Shown: positions 22,733-31,750 of the stretch, one piece after another | Position numbering within the stretch: the first letter of the stretch is position 1 | How the letters are laid out: each line of letters begins with the position of its first letter | The notes under the pieces: generated by a model | Databases searched by the model: none | The model's input: the letters and a program-made list of their open reading frames with translations, nothing else | Told to the model about the DNA's origin: nothing | Translations under genes and position numbers: made by a program | Assembly: GCA_024403335.1 (NCBI GenBank) | Contig: JAKSSA010000004.1 | Coordinates: 1-64,000 of the forward strand | DNA: 64,000 nt | Direction: 5' to 3' | Source of the DNA: Lachnospiraceae bacterium | GTDB taxonomy: Bacteria; Bacillota; Clostridia; Lachnospirales; Lachnospiraceae

Positions 22733-23629
22733 ATGAAGTATGATAGTGTAGCGGAAATAGCAGAAAAATGGGGGATATCCGAAAGAAGTGTGCGTAATTA
22801 TTGTTTATCAGGAAAGGTTCCCGGAGCAGTTCTTGATGGAAAAATATGGAAAATACCTTCAAATGCAGTTAAGCCTGCAAGAAAGAAAAGAGAAGGAAAA
22901 ATACCTTCGGATATACTTACGAGGCTGAAATACGAGAAAGAGTCAGGAATTAAAGGTGGAATATATCATAAAGTGCAAATTGAATTAACATATAATTCCA
23001 ATCACATTGAAGGCAGCCGTCTTACACATGATCAAACAAGATATATATTTGAAACAAATACCATTGGGATTCAAAATGATGTATTAAATGTTGACGATAT
23101 AGTTGAAACGGCCAATCATTTTAGATGTATTGATTATATTATTGAATTGGCAAACTATCGTCTAAGTGAATCCTTCATTAAACAGCTGCACTATATTTTA
23201 AAAACCGGTACTTCAGACAGTCGTAGAGCGTGGTTTAATGTAGGCGATTACAAGCGTTTGGAAAATGAAGTGGGTGGAGAAGAGACAACAAGGCCGGAGA
23301 ATGTTGCTAAAGAGATGCAACAATTGTTAAAAAAATATAATGAGACAAAAGAGAAAACCTTAGCAGAAATTATCGAATTTCATTATGAGTTTGAGAAAAT
23401 TCATCCGTTTCAAGATGGAAATGGGCGCATTGGAAGGCTGATTATGTTTAAGGAATGTCTTCGTAATGGAATTACTCCATTTGTTATAGAAGGTGATTTT
23501 AAGGAATTTTACTATCGCGGGTTAAAGGAGTGGAAAAATGAGAAGGGGTATCTGACAGATACCTGTCTGGCTGCTCAAGACAGATTCAAGGCATATATGG
23601 ATTATTTTGGGATTACGTATAATGATTAA
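22733..23629 (+). CDS. Fic-family protein with N-terminal HTH
   Basis: A 298-residue protein. Residues 1-45 are a MerR/excisionase-like HTH (DSVAEIAEKWGISERSVRNYCLSGK). The Fic domain carries the AMP-transfer motif HPFQDGNGRIGR near residue 223. The inhibitory helix YNSNHIEGS (S-x-x-x-E-G) precedes it, placing it in the class with an N-terminal autoinhibitory motif. Such proteins usually AMPylate a target protein Tyr, Ser or Thr. ATG 22733 is preferred over GTG 22727 because of GGGG at the right distance. Its stop overlaps the end of the convergent YkgJ gene by 17 bp. Confidence 0.9.
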   Translation: MKYDSVAEIAEKWGISERSVRNYCLSGKVPGAVLDGKIWKIPSNAVKPARKKREGKIPSDILTRLKYEKESGIKGGIYHKVQIELTYNSNHIEGSRLTHDQTRYIFETNTIGIQNDVLNVDDIVETANHFRCIDYIIELANYRLSESFIKQLHYILKTGTSDSRRAWFNVGDYKRLENEVGGEETTRPENVAKEMQQLLKKYNETKEKTLAEIIEFHYEFEKIHPFQDGNGRIGRLIMFKECLRNGITPFVIEGDFKEFYYRGLKEWKNEKGYLTDTCLAAQDRFKAYMDYFGITYND

Positions 23630-24287
23630 GTACTGCTTTTCTGAAATGTTCTTCTTTATCATTAAAAGAACTGAAAAAATCTTCGCCATATGTGTTTAAA
23701 TAGAAGTACTGAAGGAGAACCATGTTGAGCATCTTGGAACGCTCACATTCGGGATCTTTTACAACTTCTGATTCAACGTCGATTAATAATTTATGCCATT
23801 TGCAAATAAAATCATGATATTTGCGGTCAGCAGGGGAGTCAATCCATTTGCTGACCTTTATTTTTGCTTTGTCGGTTTTGGGACATTCACCGGTTTGGAG
23901 AATGAATTTAAAGTCACCGTTTTCATGGAGACGGCCTAATGGGAACAGTCTGCATATGCTAGGACGATATTTGTGAATACTGCAACGGCCTTCATTGTTC
24001 AGAAAACCGCAGGCTTCTTCTTCCCCGTAAGCCATTTTTATGCAAGGTAAAATACAGCCGTCTGCCACTGTAAGTTCTACTTTTCCTGTACTAATGAGTG
24101 ATTCCAAGGTGATATTTAAACCGAGTCTGATGCGATTTACATCAAACGGATCGAGAATTAATGAATTACCCATTCCTGTGCAGCATAAATGACAGCCCTT
24201 GCAGTCTGAGGTGTTAGCTTTTACCATATCGTTATAATCGTATATGCGACCATCAGTAAATTCTTCAAGACTTTGTTTTCTCTTCAT
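23613..24287 (-). CDS. YkgJ-family cysteine cluster protein
   Basis: A 224-residue zinc- or iron-chelating CxxCxxxCC-type protein: DCKGCHLCCTGMG, CILPCIKM, CGFLNNEGRCSIHKYRPSICRLFP. The family (UPF0153) has conserved Cys ligands but no assigned reaction. ATG 24287 follows AGAAGG. A second, decayed copy of its 3' end lies at 27041-27093. Confidence 0.88.
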   Translation of the reverse strand: MKRKQSLEEFTDGRIYDYNDMVKANTSDCKGCHLCCTGMGNSLILDPFDVNRIRLGLNITLESLISTGKVELTVADGCILPCIKMAYGEEEACGFLNNEGRCSIHKYRPSICRLFPLGRLHENGDFKFILQTGECPKTDKAKIKVSKWIDSPADRKYHDFICKWHKLLIDVESEVVKDPECERSKMLNMVLLQYFYLNTYGEDFFSSFNDKEEHFRKAVLNHYT

Positions 24288-24293
24288 ATACAC

Positions 24294-24650
24294 CTTCTTA
24301 TATTATCTGTTAAGCTTCTGAAACCTTCCGATATGATTAATACCAATTATCAATTGCAATTTTCCAAGCCGACCGGAAGCCAATCACTGATTTCTTTTAT
24401 CAGCCTGACGATATTATGCCATAATTTACGATTTTCGGCAATAATACACATATTTTTTTCAAACGGCTTAAAAAGGATGGGTGACATAGCGAGTGATAAA
24501 TGATGCAAAGGGTGATAGACAGCTTGGAGCTAACTGCATGGAAGATGCTGTGAGAATAGTTAAGGATGATATCGGGATGCTTGCAAAACAGCGATAATTG
24601 AAGATGTTTATGTGAACGTTCACAAGCAGATTGGGCTGTTTGATGTTTTG
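24294..24650. other. Gap with palindrome TGTGAACGTTCACA
   Basis: No gene supported. A perfect 14-bp palindrome lies at 24611-24624, LacI-operator-like. Just before it a frame reads DAKGDRQLGANCMEDAVRIV, DDIGMLAKQR and stops at 24597; it may be the end of a lost gene, unidentified. Confidence 0.35.
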
Positions 24651-24755
24651 TAATCATAAAAAGTGTAGAATTCTACAAAAAAATCGATTAGATACTTGCA
24701 AGTTTGCTAATTAAGTAATATCATATAATCATAAAAAGTGTAGAATTCTACAAAA
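24651..24755. repeat. Two 30-bp direct repeats with palindromic cores
   Basis: Identical 30-bp sequences at 24651-24680 and 24726-24755, each containing the 14-bp palindrome TGTAGAATTCTACA (24664-24677, 24739-24752). The second ends 11 bp before the ATG of the AAA ATPase. TATAAT at 24724-24729 borders the second copy. A dimeric regulator binding both copies is likely; no regulator is encoded alongside. Confidence 0.85.
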
Positions 24756-24766
24756 TAGGTGATTAC

Positions 24767-26074
24767 ATGATAAGAAGAGATAAATATTTAAACAAATTAA
24801 TTGCCAACAGGTGGAATGGCTTTCCAAAGGTTATTACAGGAATAAGAAGATGTGGTAAATCATACTTATTAAAGGAATTATATCGTCAATATCTACTGGA
24901 TAACGGGCTTCCTGAAGAAGAAATACTTGTTATTGAATTAGATGACGATAGGAACGCAAGGTACAGAGATCCAATATTTTTGGGGGAATATGTTAGAGAA
25001 TATTGTAATTCAACAAAACAGTGTGTGGTGTTTATTGATGAAATTCAGTTGGTTTATTCAATAGTAAACCCTAATATTACGGATGGGAAACATGTCTTGG
25101 CTAAGGAAAATGATTCACAGGTGATTTCTTTTGTGGATGTGGTTCTTGGACTTGCCAGAGAGAAAAATATAGATTTATATGTGACCGGCTCAAATTCCAA
25201 AATGCTGTCATCCGATGTAATTACAGAATTTAGAGACAAAGCGGTAAATATTAATCTGGCACCACTATCATTTGACGAATTATATTCTTACAAAGGTGGT
25301 GATAAAACAGAAGTACTTTATGATTATATGCAATATGGTGGAATGCCACTGGCAGTACTTCGCCTTGAAGACGAAAAAAAAGAATACTTGAAGGGATTAT
25401 TTGAAACAACATATATTAGGGACATTATAGAAAGAAATAAATTACGAAAAGGAAGTACTTTAGATGAACTTTGCAACATATTAAGCGCATCAACGGGAGA
25501 GCTCTTGAATGCATATAAGATTTCAAATACATATAAAAGTGCTAAGCATGAGGAAATAGATACTCATACTGTAGAAAAATATGTTGAGTATTTTGTAGAT
25601 GCATTTTTAATAAGAGAGGCAAGACGTTATGATGTAAAAGGACGATCAGAAATTGGTGCATTGAGAAAATATTATTTTGCAGATACCGGTCTTAGGAATG
25701 CGAGACTTAATTTCGCTTTTCCGGATGAAGGTCAGATGTTGGAAAATATAATTTATAATGAATTATTGTATCAAGGTTATTCTGTGAATGTTGGGACCTT
25801 TGATATAGTAGAAAAAGATGGTGGAGGGAAATCAGTTAGAAAAACATGTGAAGTTGATTTTTTTGCTCGAAAAGGGATAAGACAGTATTACATCCAAGTA
25901 TCTGTAAACATTGATGATGCTGAAACAAGAGCAAGGGAAAAAAGACCATATTTTATGCTGAAAGACCAAATTCAAAAAATAATAGTAATTAATAAACCGA
26001 TTAGTGAGTGTCTTGATGAAAATGGATTTACTATTATAGGTGTGACAGATTTCTTGCTCCGCTTTATTAAATGA
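24767..26074 (+). CDS. AAA_14 / DUF4143 ATPase
   Basis: A 435-residue ATPase: Walker A VITGIRRCGKSYLL, Walker B CVVFIDEIQ, sensor VTGSNSKML, then the DUF4143 half (ETTYIRDIIERNKLR, KYVEYFVDAFLIREARRYD, YYFADTGLRNARL). C-terminal EVDFFA...YYIQVS resembles the PD-(D/E)xK-like core seen in this family. These proteins are abundant in gut anaerobes; their role is unknown. A lone gene under the paired 30-bp repeats. Confidence 0.9.
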   Translation: MIRRDKYLNKLIANRWNGFPKVITGIRRCGKSYLLKELYRQYLLDNGLPEEEILVIELDDDRNARYRDPIFLGEYVREYCNSTKQCVVFIDEIQLVYSIVNPNITDGKHVLAKENDSQVISFVDVVLGLAREKNIDLYVTGSNSKMLSSDVITEFRDKAVNINLAPLSFDELYSYKGGDKTEVLYDYMQYGGMPLAVLRLEDEKKEYLKGLFETTYIRDIIERNKLRKGSTLDELCNILSASTGELLNAYKISNTYKSAKHEEIDTHTVEKYVEYFVDAFLIREARRYDVKGRSEIGALRKYYFADTGLRNARLNFAFPDEGQMLENIIYNELLYQGYSVNVGTFDIVEKDGGGKSVRKTCEVDFFARKGIRQYYIQVSVNIDDAETRAREKRPYFMLKDQIQKIIVINKPISECLDENGFTIIGVTDFLLRFIK

Positions 26075-26247
26075 AAAGCTTTGAAAGTGCTATTTTAAGT
26101 TGAGTTCATTGTTGATTCCGATGATACAATAGAAATAATAGGGTTAAAAGATAATTCAAAATGTGTAAAATATACCTGAAAGGGTATAATTAATCGCCCA
26201 TATTGCTTGTAAATGAAAAAATTAAGGCCGGATAAGGAGGAGGAAGT

Positions 26248-26937
26248 ATGGTAGAAATAATACAAATTGATGAAAAAACCTGGAGATTGGAAGATGGGTT
26301 TGTTCGTTTTTTCCTGTTAGAAGGAGAAGAAAAGGCTGCGCTTATTGATAGTGGCGTGAATTGTCCCAATGCACTTGATATTGCCCAAAGTCTGACAAAT
26401 AAGCCTATAATTCCTATTAATACGCATGGTGATGGGGATCATACATCCGGTACTAATAGTTTTACTGAAATATGTATTCATCCGGATGACTATGTTGGAT
26501 GTAATATGCAAAACAAGTATCCTGCTACTTCGATGAAACCTTTGAAAGATGGAGACATTGTTGATTTAGGCGGAAGACCATTGAAAATTATACATATTCC
26601 CGGGCACACGAGAGGAAGTGTTGCAATACTTGACACTTTAAAACGAGCTTTATATTCCGGGGATTCTGTCCAGAAGGGACACATTTATATGTTCGGAAAG
26701 CATCGCTGCCCTGAACAATTTGAAGAATCACTTACGAAATTGATTGCCTTAAAAGATGAATATGACTGCATCTATGCTTCTCATGATGAATATATGGTTT
26801 CAAATGATTATGCAGAAAAGGTTAGAAATGCATGGGTCAAAGTAAGGAACGGGGAAGTACCATGTGAAGTTATTGACCTTTACGGGAACAAGGTTAAGTC
26901 ATATACAACACCTGATTGTGGTTTTTATACGGAATAA
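26248..26937 (+). CDS. Metallo-beta-lactamase-fold hydrolase
   Basis: A 229-residue MBL protein with INTHGDGDHTSG, in which Gly replaces the second His of HxHxDH while Asp and His of DH are kept, then IHIPGHTRGSVAILD, YSGDSVQ and SHDEYM as later metal ligands. The altered first motif leaves one zinc site weaker. Function in the hydrolase or glyoxalase-II-like group is not assignable. RBS GGATAAGGAGGAGG. Confidence 0.82.
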   Translation: MVEIIQIDEKTWRLEDGFVRFFLLEGEEKAALIDSGVNCPNALDIAQSLTNKPIIPINTHGDGDHTSGTNSFTEICIHPDDYVGCNMQNKYPATSMKPLKDGDIVDLGGRPLKIIHIPGHTRGSVAILDTLKRALYSGDSVQKGHIYMFGKHRCPEQFEESLTKLIALKDEYDCIYASHDEYMVSNDYAEKVRNAWVKVRNGEVPCEVIDLYGNKVKSYTTPDCGFYTE

Positions 26938-26946
26938 TTAATTTAT

Positions 26947-26983
26947 AACGCGTCGTTTAGTTAAATCAAACGGCGCGTTGTTT
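26947..26983 (+). terminator. Terminator after MBL gene
   Basis: A 12-bp stem AACGCGTCGTTT/AAACGGCGCGTT with one G-U pair (26947-26958 with 26968-26979); the T-tract is short. Confidence 0.65.
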
Positions 26984-27040
26984 ATCGCCAACATATGCAT
27001 AATTTTAGGTTGTTTGGTTTTTTACTAAAAATTTAGCACA

Positions 27041-27093
27041 GCTTTTCTGAAATGTTCTTCTTTCGCATCAAAAGAGCTGAAGAAATCTTCCGC
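27041..27093 (-). pseudogene. Decayed copy of the ykgJ 3' end
   Basis: Aligns with 23635-23688 (GCTTTTCTGAAATGTTCTTC then near-identical bases); on the minus strand it would encode AEDFFSSFDAKEEHFRKA against GEDFFSSFNDKEEHFRKA in the intact gene. Only about 53 bp remain. Confidence 0.8.
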
Positions 27094-27169
27094 ATGCTTG
27101 AAAGAAAATCGCAAGTATTGTATAGTTATTATTAAGTTTTTAATAACTTTTACTCAGGATGGTGTGTTT

Positions 27170-28126
27170 ATGGGATTTTTGAAATCAAAGGTTGTTATTG
27201 TTGGTGCCGGAAATGTCGGTTCGTCTACGGCATACAGCATTATTAACCAGGGTCTCTGCGAAGAGATTGTTTTAATCGATGTGAACAAGGAAAAGGCATA
27301 TGCGGAAGCTTTAGACATGCAGCACTCGATGTACTTTATGAACCGTAATATAGTAATTAAAGCGGGGGATTATTCTGACTGCAAGGATGCGAATATAGTA
27401 GTTATTACTGCAGCAGCGCCTATGCCAAAGGATTCACATAATCGTTTGGAAATGCTTTCGCCAAGTATGAACATTATTAAAGGAATCGTGAATTCTGTGA
27501 TGGAAAGTGGGTTTGACGGCATATTCCTTGTTGTTTCAAACCCGGTGGATATTATGACCTACATGGTTTGGAAAATGTCAGGACTTCCTGCAAAACAGGT
27601 AATTGGCAGTGGGACAGCGCTTGATACCGCAAGAGTATGCTGCAGCCTTTCCAAGCTTTACGACCTTGACTGCAAGAGTGTGGAAACTTTCATTTTGGGT
27701 GAGCATGGCGACAGCGAGTTTATGTCATTTTCTTCGGCAACAATTGGCGGTAAATACTTAAGTGATGTAATGGCGGATAATGAAAATCGCACGAAGGATG
27801 CTACGAAGGAGAGCTTAGTTCAGAAAACCAAGCAGGCAGGTTGGGAAATTTTTGCGCGAAAAGGAAATACCTGCTATGGTATTGCAGCTGCCACAACTGC
27901 AATTATTAAGTCAATTCTTTATAATGAAAACAGAATTCTCCCGGTATGTGTATGCTTAAACGGGGAATATGGGCTTGATGGACTTTACTTAAGCGTTCCT
28001 ACAATTCTTAATTCTTCGGGTGCGAAAGAAATTGTTGAAATTCGTCTTTCGGATGAGGAAAAGAAGGAACTTGAGGTGTCAGCAAAGGTAATAAGCTCGT
28101 TTTATGAGGAGTTGAAGATAGGCTAA
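27170..28126 (+). CDS. ldh: L-lactate dehydrogenase
   Basis: NAD-dependent reduction of pyruvate to L-lactate. The 318-residue protein has the dinucleotide fold VVIVGAGNVGSSTAYSI, substrate Arg in NRLEML, SGTALDTARVC, and the catalytic His in GEHGDSEF. The region before the mobile loop reads AAAPMPKDSHNR rather than the common AGxxQKPGETR, so a related hydroxyacid cannot be excluded. The frame is open 24 codons further upstream, but ATG 27170 with AGGATGG is the family start. Confidence 0.88.
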   Translation: MGFLKSKVVIVGAGNVGSSTAYSIINQGLCEEIVLIDVNKEKAYAEALDMQHSMYFMNRNIVIKAGDYSDCKDANIVVITAAAPMPKDSHNRLEMLSPSMNIIKGIVNSVMESGFDGIFLVVSNPVDIMTYMVWKMSGLPAKQVIGSGTALDTARVCCSLSKLYDLDCKSVETFILGEHGDSEFMSFSSATIGGKYLSDVMADNENRTKDATKESLVQKTKQAGWEIFARKGNTCYGIAAATTAIIKSILYNENRILPVCVCLNGEYGLDGLYLSVPTILNSSGAKEIVEIRLSDEEKKELEVSAKVISSFYEELKIG

Positions 28127-28467
28127 AGGGCAATTACGGGATATATTTTACCAAGCTTTACTGTAATGCAGAAGGTTATACAAGTGCAGAACTGGCTGCA
28201 TTGACAGGAAAGGACAAGGCAGATGTATCAAGGGACACAAATTTGCTTATTAATAAAGGTTTGCTTAAGAAAAATCTGAATGGTGATAATGCATACAGGG
28301 CAAAATTGATTTTAAGTGAAGAAGGAAAGAAAGTTACTGAGAATCTTGTTGTAAAGATAAGCGAGGCTGTAAGGCAGGTTGGACTTAATACAACAGAAGA
28401 GAATCGTAATAATTTTTGCCATGTACAATTAGAACAAAAAGCCCTGCTGATGAGAAGGATTGCATAA
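28127..28467 (+). pseudogene. MarR-family regulator lacking its N-terminus
   Basis: Starting immediately after the ldh stop, an open frame without start codon encodes the wing-helix part of a MarR regulator: GYTSAELAALTGKDKADVSRDTNLLINKGLLKKN... AKLILSEEGKKV. About 30 N-terminal residues are missing. A TTG at 28201 could start a fragment but it would lack half of the DNA-binding fold. Confidence 0.75.
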
Positions 28468-28633
28468 ATGCAGCCTTTAATGATATAATGATTTAGACTT
28501 ATTGATTGAACTTTGCTATCCGAGGAATATATTTGGAGGAATGAAACTTTGGATATGCCGGAAAGAATGAGGAAACTCGGATACATTGTTGCCAATATAT
28601 GAAACTTTAGTATTTGCGAAGGAGGTTAGTTGC

Positions 28634-29524
28634 GTGATAAAAATTCAAAATTTAAACAAGTCATATGATAAAAGAAAAGTAATAAATAATGTTTGTCTGA
28701 ATGTCAAAAAGGGCGATATTTATGGCCTGATAGGAAGAAACGGCGCCGGTAAGACAACACTTATGAAGCTTATTTTGGGACTTACTCAGGCTGACGATGG
28801 AACAATTACAATAAATAATGGAGAGGAACTTTCTTTGGCCCGCAAGAAAATCGGATCGATAATAGAAGAACCGGGTCTTTATTATGGAAAAACCGCTTTT
28901 GAAAACATGAAGCTTTTTTCTCTTTTATATGAAGGCGTTAAGGATGAGGAAATTAAGAGTCTTCTTAACAGAGTTGGTCTTGGTGAAACGGGGAAAAAGA
29001 AGGTTAAGGGCTTTTCACTTGGTATGAAACAGCGCCTTGGCATTGCAATTGCGATGATGGGAAAACCTGATATACTTATACTTGATGAACCTATAAACGG
29101 ACTTGATCCTATGGGTATAAAAGAAATAAGAGACATGATTCTTGAAATGAATGCTGCAGGAATTACCTTTATGATTTCGAGCCACTTGCTGGATGAACTT
29201 GGTAAAATAGTAACCAGATACGGAATTATGTCAAATGGTGAGCTTGTAGAAGAAATTACGGCAGAGGAACTTAACAAGCGCTGCACAAAGCATGTTGAAA
29301 TATCGGTTGACAATAAGGCAGCAGCGATTGCAATTCTTAAAAAACAGTTTGAAAATGTTGACATCAATGAGACAGAATTAAAGGATACTTTTTATATCAT
29401 GTCAGAAGTTGAGGATACTTCTTTGGTAAACAGTCTTCTTGTAAATAACGGTGTGAAGGTATATTCAATTTACAGACAGGGATCTTCGCTTGAAGACTAC
29501 TTTATTGAAAGATTGGGGGCATAA
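28634..29524 (+). CDS. ABC transporter ATP-binding protein
   Basis: A 296-residue single-domain ATPase of the drug/bacteriocin self-protection type (BcrA-like): Walker A GRNGAGKTT, signature FSLGMKQRLGIA, Walker B ILDEPINGLDP, then the C-terminal extension typical of ABC-2 partners. Start GTG 28634 follows AAGGAGG by 8 nt; earlier in-frame codons lack an RBS. The permease gene begins 2 bp after its stop. Confidence 0.9.
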   Translation: MIKIQNLNKSYDKRKVINNVCLNVKKGDIYGLIGRNGAGKTTLMKLILGLTQADDGTITINNGEELSLARKKIGSIIEEPGLYYGKTAFENMKLFSLLYEGVKDEEIKSLLNRVGLGETGKKKVKGFSLGMKQRLGIAIAMMGKPDILILDEPINGLDPMGIKEIRDMILEMNAAGITFMISSHLLDELGKIVTRYGIMSNGELVEEITAEELNKRCTKHVEISVDNKAAAIAILKKQFENVDINETELKDTFYIMSEVEDTSLVNSLLVNNGVKVYSIYRQGSSLEDYFIERLGA

Positions 29525-29526
29525 TT

Positions 29527-30246
29527 ATGAATAAATTATTAAAGTTTGAACTTCATAATCTGTTTCGCCAAATTATTGTATACATAATTCTTGTGATTAT
29601 GTTGGGCTTTTTGCTTTTGAACAACTACCCGTCCAGGTATTTATTGGAATATGGCTATGACATGGAAAATATGATGGTCGAAATCCTGACAAACGGCTAT
29701 TTTACATATTTTCTTGCAGCAATCATTCCGTTTATTGTATGCAGAGATTATGAGCAGAATGTTATTAAGAATATCTATGCAAAAGGTTATACAAAGGAAA
29801 AGGTCTACACAGCTAAATTCATTTTCTCTATTATTGTAACCGCCGGATTATTTCTTATTGCGATAGCTGTCGGAACTATCGAGGCCGTTGGTGTTTTTGG
29901 CTGGAACAAGACACATGTTTTTGATATTCTTACTGCCCAGCTTTTTGCAATGCTGGCATATGCGGCATTTTACAATTTATTCAGCCAGATATTTAAGAAG
30001 TCCGGTATTTCAATAGCATTCCTGCTTTTTGTGCCACCTCTTGGCGGACTTTTGCTTGATACCTTGGATTATTCATTAAATCTTCCAATTTCGTTTGGCG
30101 ATTTTTGGATTACGCAGACTATGGCATATCTGCACAGCGGTACCATTGACACCAAGGAAATCGTACTTTCTATTATTACAAGTGTTGTATATATAGTTGG
30201 ATGCTATTTCATCGGAAAAGCGGTTATTAAAAAGCAGTATAAGTAA
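29527..30246 (+). CDS. ABC-2 type permease
   Basis: A 239-residue protein with about six membrane segments (IVYIILVIMLGFLLL, FTYFLAAIIPFIV, FIFSIIVTAGLFLIAIAV and others). It is the membrane partner of the preceding ATPase. Substrate unknown; antimicrobial peptide or lipid export is common in this family. Confidence 0.87.
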   Translation: MNKLLKFELHNLFRQIIVYIILVIMLGFLLLNNYPSRYLLEYGYDMENMMVEILTNGYFTYFLAAIIPFIVCRDYEQNVIKNIYAKGYTKEKVYTAKFIFSIIVTAGLFLIAIAVGTIEAVGVFGWNKTHVFDILTAQLFAMLAYAAFYNLFSQIFKKSGISIAFLLFVPPLGGLLLDTLDYSLNLPISFGDFWITQTMAYLHSGTIDTKEIVLSIITSVVYIVGCYFIGKAVIKKQYK

Positions 30247-30362
30247 ATATTGCGAAAAGTGTGAGTTCAGAAAGCTATTCAGAAATTGAGATTTGTGGAG
30301 AGCTGGTGTTTGATTTTTAATTAAAGCTGTATATTCCACTGAAAAAATTTATCAAAATAAAA

Positions 30363-30428
30363 ACTCCCTGTGAATGGTATATTCCGAAAATTTCGGAGTT
30401 ATATCCTTTGCAGGGAGTCGTTTTTTTT
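30363..30428 (+). terminator. Terminator of the ABC operon
   Basis: Outer stem ACTCCCTG/CAGGGAGT (30363-30370 with 30411-30418) with an inner CCGAAA/TTTCGG hairpin, followed by eight T. Confidence 0.88.
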
Positions 30429-30482
30429 GGTGGTTTTTTGCTAATTTATCAAGCTTTTTTATTGATTTTTATTTGACGCTTC

Positions 30483-31466
30483 TTATTGACAATTATTTTT
30501 CTTAATGTAATCAACGAGTTCGTCAACCTGAGTGAAAGCGAGAGCAACAACGGTATCAGCAGCTCCGTAATAGATTGCTATGCGACCGGTTGCGGCATCG
30601 TGAAGTGTTGCGCAAGGGAAACATACATTAGGTACATCGCCAACGCACTCGTAAGGAGTTTCGGGATGCAAAATGTAAGGATAGCAACGATATTTAACCT
30701 TCCAAGGCTCGTTCTTGTCAAGAATGCAAGCGCCCATATTGTAAATCATGCCGTTGCAGGTCTGACCAACGCCATGGAAAATCATTAACCAGCCTTCATC
30801 GATTTCAATCGGAATAGGACCTGCGCCAACCTTTGTCCATGCCCAGTCTCTTGGCTCTAATACATGGTGATGTTCACCCCAATGAATCATGTCAGGTGAC
30901 TGGCTGATAAATACATCGCCGAAAGGAGTGTGGCCGTTATCTGAAGGACGTGAGAACATAACATAATTACCATTAATCTTTTTAGGAAATAAAACACCGT
31001 TACGATTGTAAGGTAAAAATGCGTTGGGTAATCTGTAAAAGGTCTTGAAATCGTAGGAATATGCGACGCCAATAGTGGGGCCTTTCCATTTTTCAAACTG
31101 TGCACACCAGGTTACAAAGTACTTATCTTCAATGAGACAAACTCTGGGATCATAACCGTCAGCGGTACTTACAAATTCACCTGTCTTTTCATCATAGAGC
31201 TTGAGAATATCGGGTTCGATATCCCAATTAATGGCGTCTTTACTTTTTCCGAGGAAAAGATGTGACTTCATTGCCTTGTCATCGCTTCTGAAAATGCCTA
31301 CGAAAGCACCATCTTTAGCAACTACTGCACTGTTAAAAACACTGTTTGCACTTGGAATAGCATGTCTGTCAATTATAGGGTTGTTGCTGTAACGCCACAC
31401 AATGTCTGTACATCCAACAGGTCTGTCCTGCCAAGGCATATTTGGTAAATTTTCTCCAATAATCAT
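30483..31466 (-). CDS. GH130 beta-mannoside phosphorylase
   Basis: A 327-residue five-bladed propeller of glycoside hydrolase family 130, which phosphorolyses beta-1,4- or beta-1,2-mannosides to alpha-mannose 1-phosphate. GYDPRVCLIEDKYFVTW carries the catalytic Asp, and FMSRPSDNGH-like FSRPSDNGHTPFGDVF and GAGPIPIEIDEGWLMIFHG give the phosphate site. It lacks a signal peptide, so it acts on imported oligosaccharides. Linkage specificity cannot be fixed by eye. It stands alone with its own promoter. Confidence 0.9.
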   Translation of the reverse strand: MIIGENLPNMPWQDRPVGCTDIVWRYSNNPIIDRHAIPSANSVFNSAVVAKDGAFVGIFRSDDKAMKSHLFLGKSKDAINWDIEPDILKLYDEKTGEFVSTADGYDPRVCLIEDKYFVTWCAQFEKWKGPTIGVAYSYDFKTFYRLPNAFLPYNRNGVLFPKKINGNYVMFSRPSDNGHTPFGDVFISQSPDMIHWGEHHHVLEPRDWAWTKVGAGPIPIEIDEGWLMIFHGVGQTCNGMIYNMGACILDKNEPWKVKYRCYPYILHPETPYECVGDVPNVCFPCATLHDAATGRIAIYYGAADTVVALAFTQVDELVDYIKKNNCQ

Positions 31467-31491
31467 TTTGAAACCTCGTAAGTTATATTTT

Positions 31492-31543
31492 ACGGTAAAA
31501 CCGTTACTGATAAGATTATATACTAATATATTTGAATAAGCAA
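31492..31543 (-). promoter_or_regulatory. Promoter and operator of the GH130 gene
   Basis: On the minus strand, TTGCTT (31538-31543), 17-bp spacer, TATAAT (31515-31520). Just downstream is the inverted repeat ACGGT-AAA-ACCGT (31492-31504), of LacI/ROK-operator size. Confidence 0.6.
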
Positions 31544-31634
31544 GACAGTTGAAAATGTCAGATTTTAGTATTAGCTTGTTGTTTTATATGCAAGTCGTTT
31601 ATATTGACGGATATGTGTGCAAAATCCATTTTTA

Positions 31635-31663
31635 TTGACATATTTGCCGTAGTTGAATATTAT
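31635..31663 (+). promoter_or_regulatory. Promoter of the tocopherol-cyclase-like gene
   Basis: TTGACA (31635-31640), 17-bp spacer, TATTAT (31658-31663), 87 bp before the start codon. Confidence 0.7.
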
Positions 31664-31750
31664 TTGTAATAAATAGAAACAAGTAAGTTATTTATTCGCA
31701 CAAATGAAAAAATCAATTAGGCAAAGGAGCCGGTTAAAAAGGGTGAAATT

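Noticed and set aside
28586..28633. Upstream start for the ABC ATPase
   Set aside because: No ribosome site, and AAGGAGG points to GTG 28634, where family similarity starts.
30486..30788. Plus-strand ORFs opposite GH130 and other reverse-frame ORFs over strong genes
   Set aside because: Shadows of well-supported genes with no RBS or domain.
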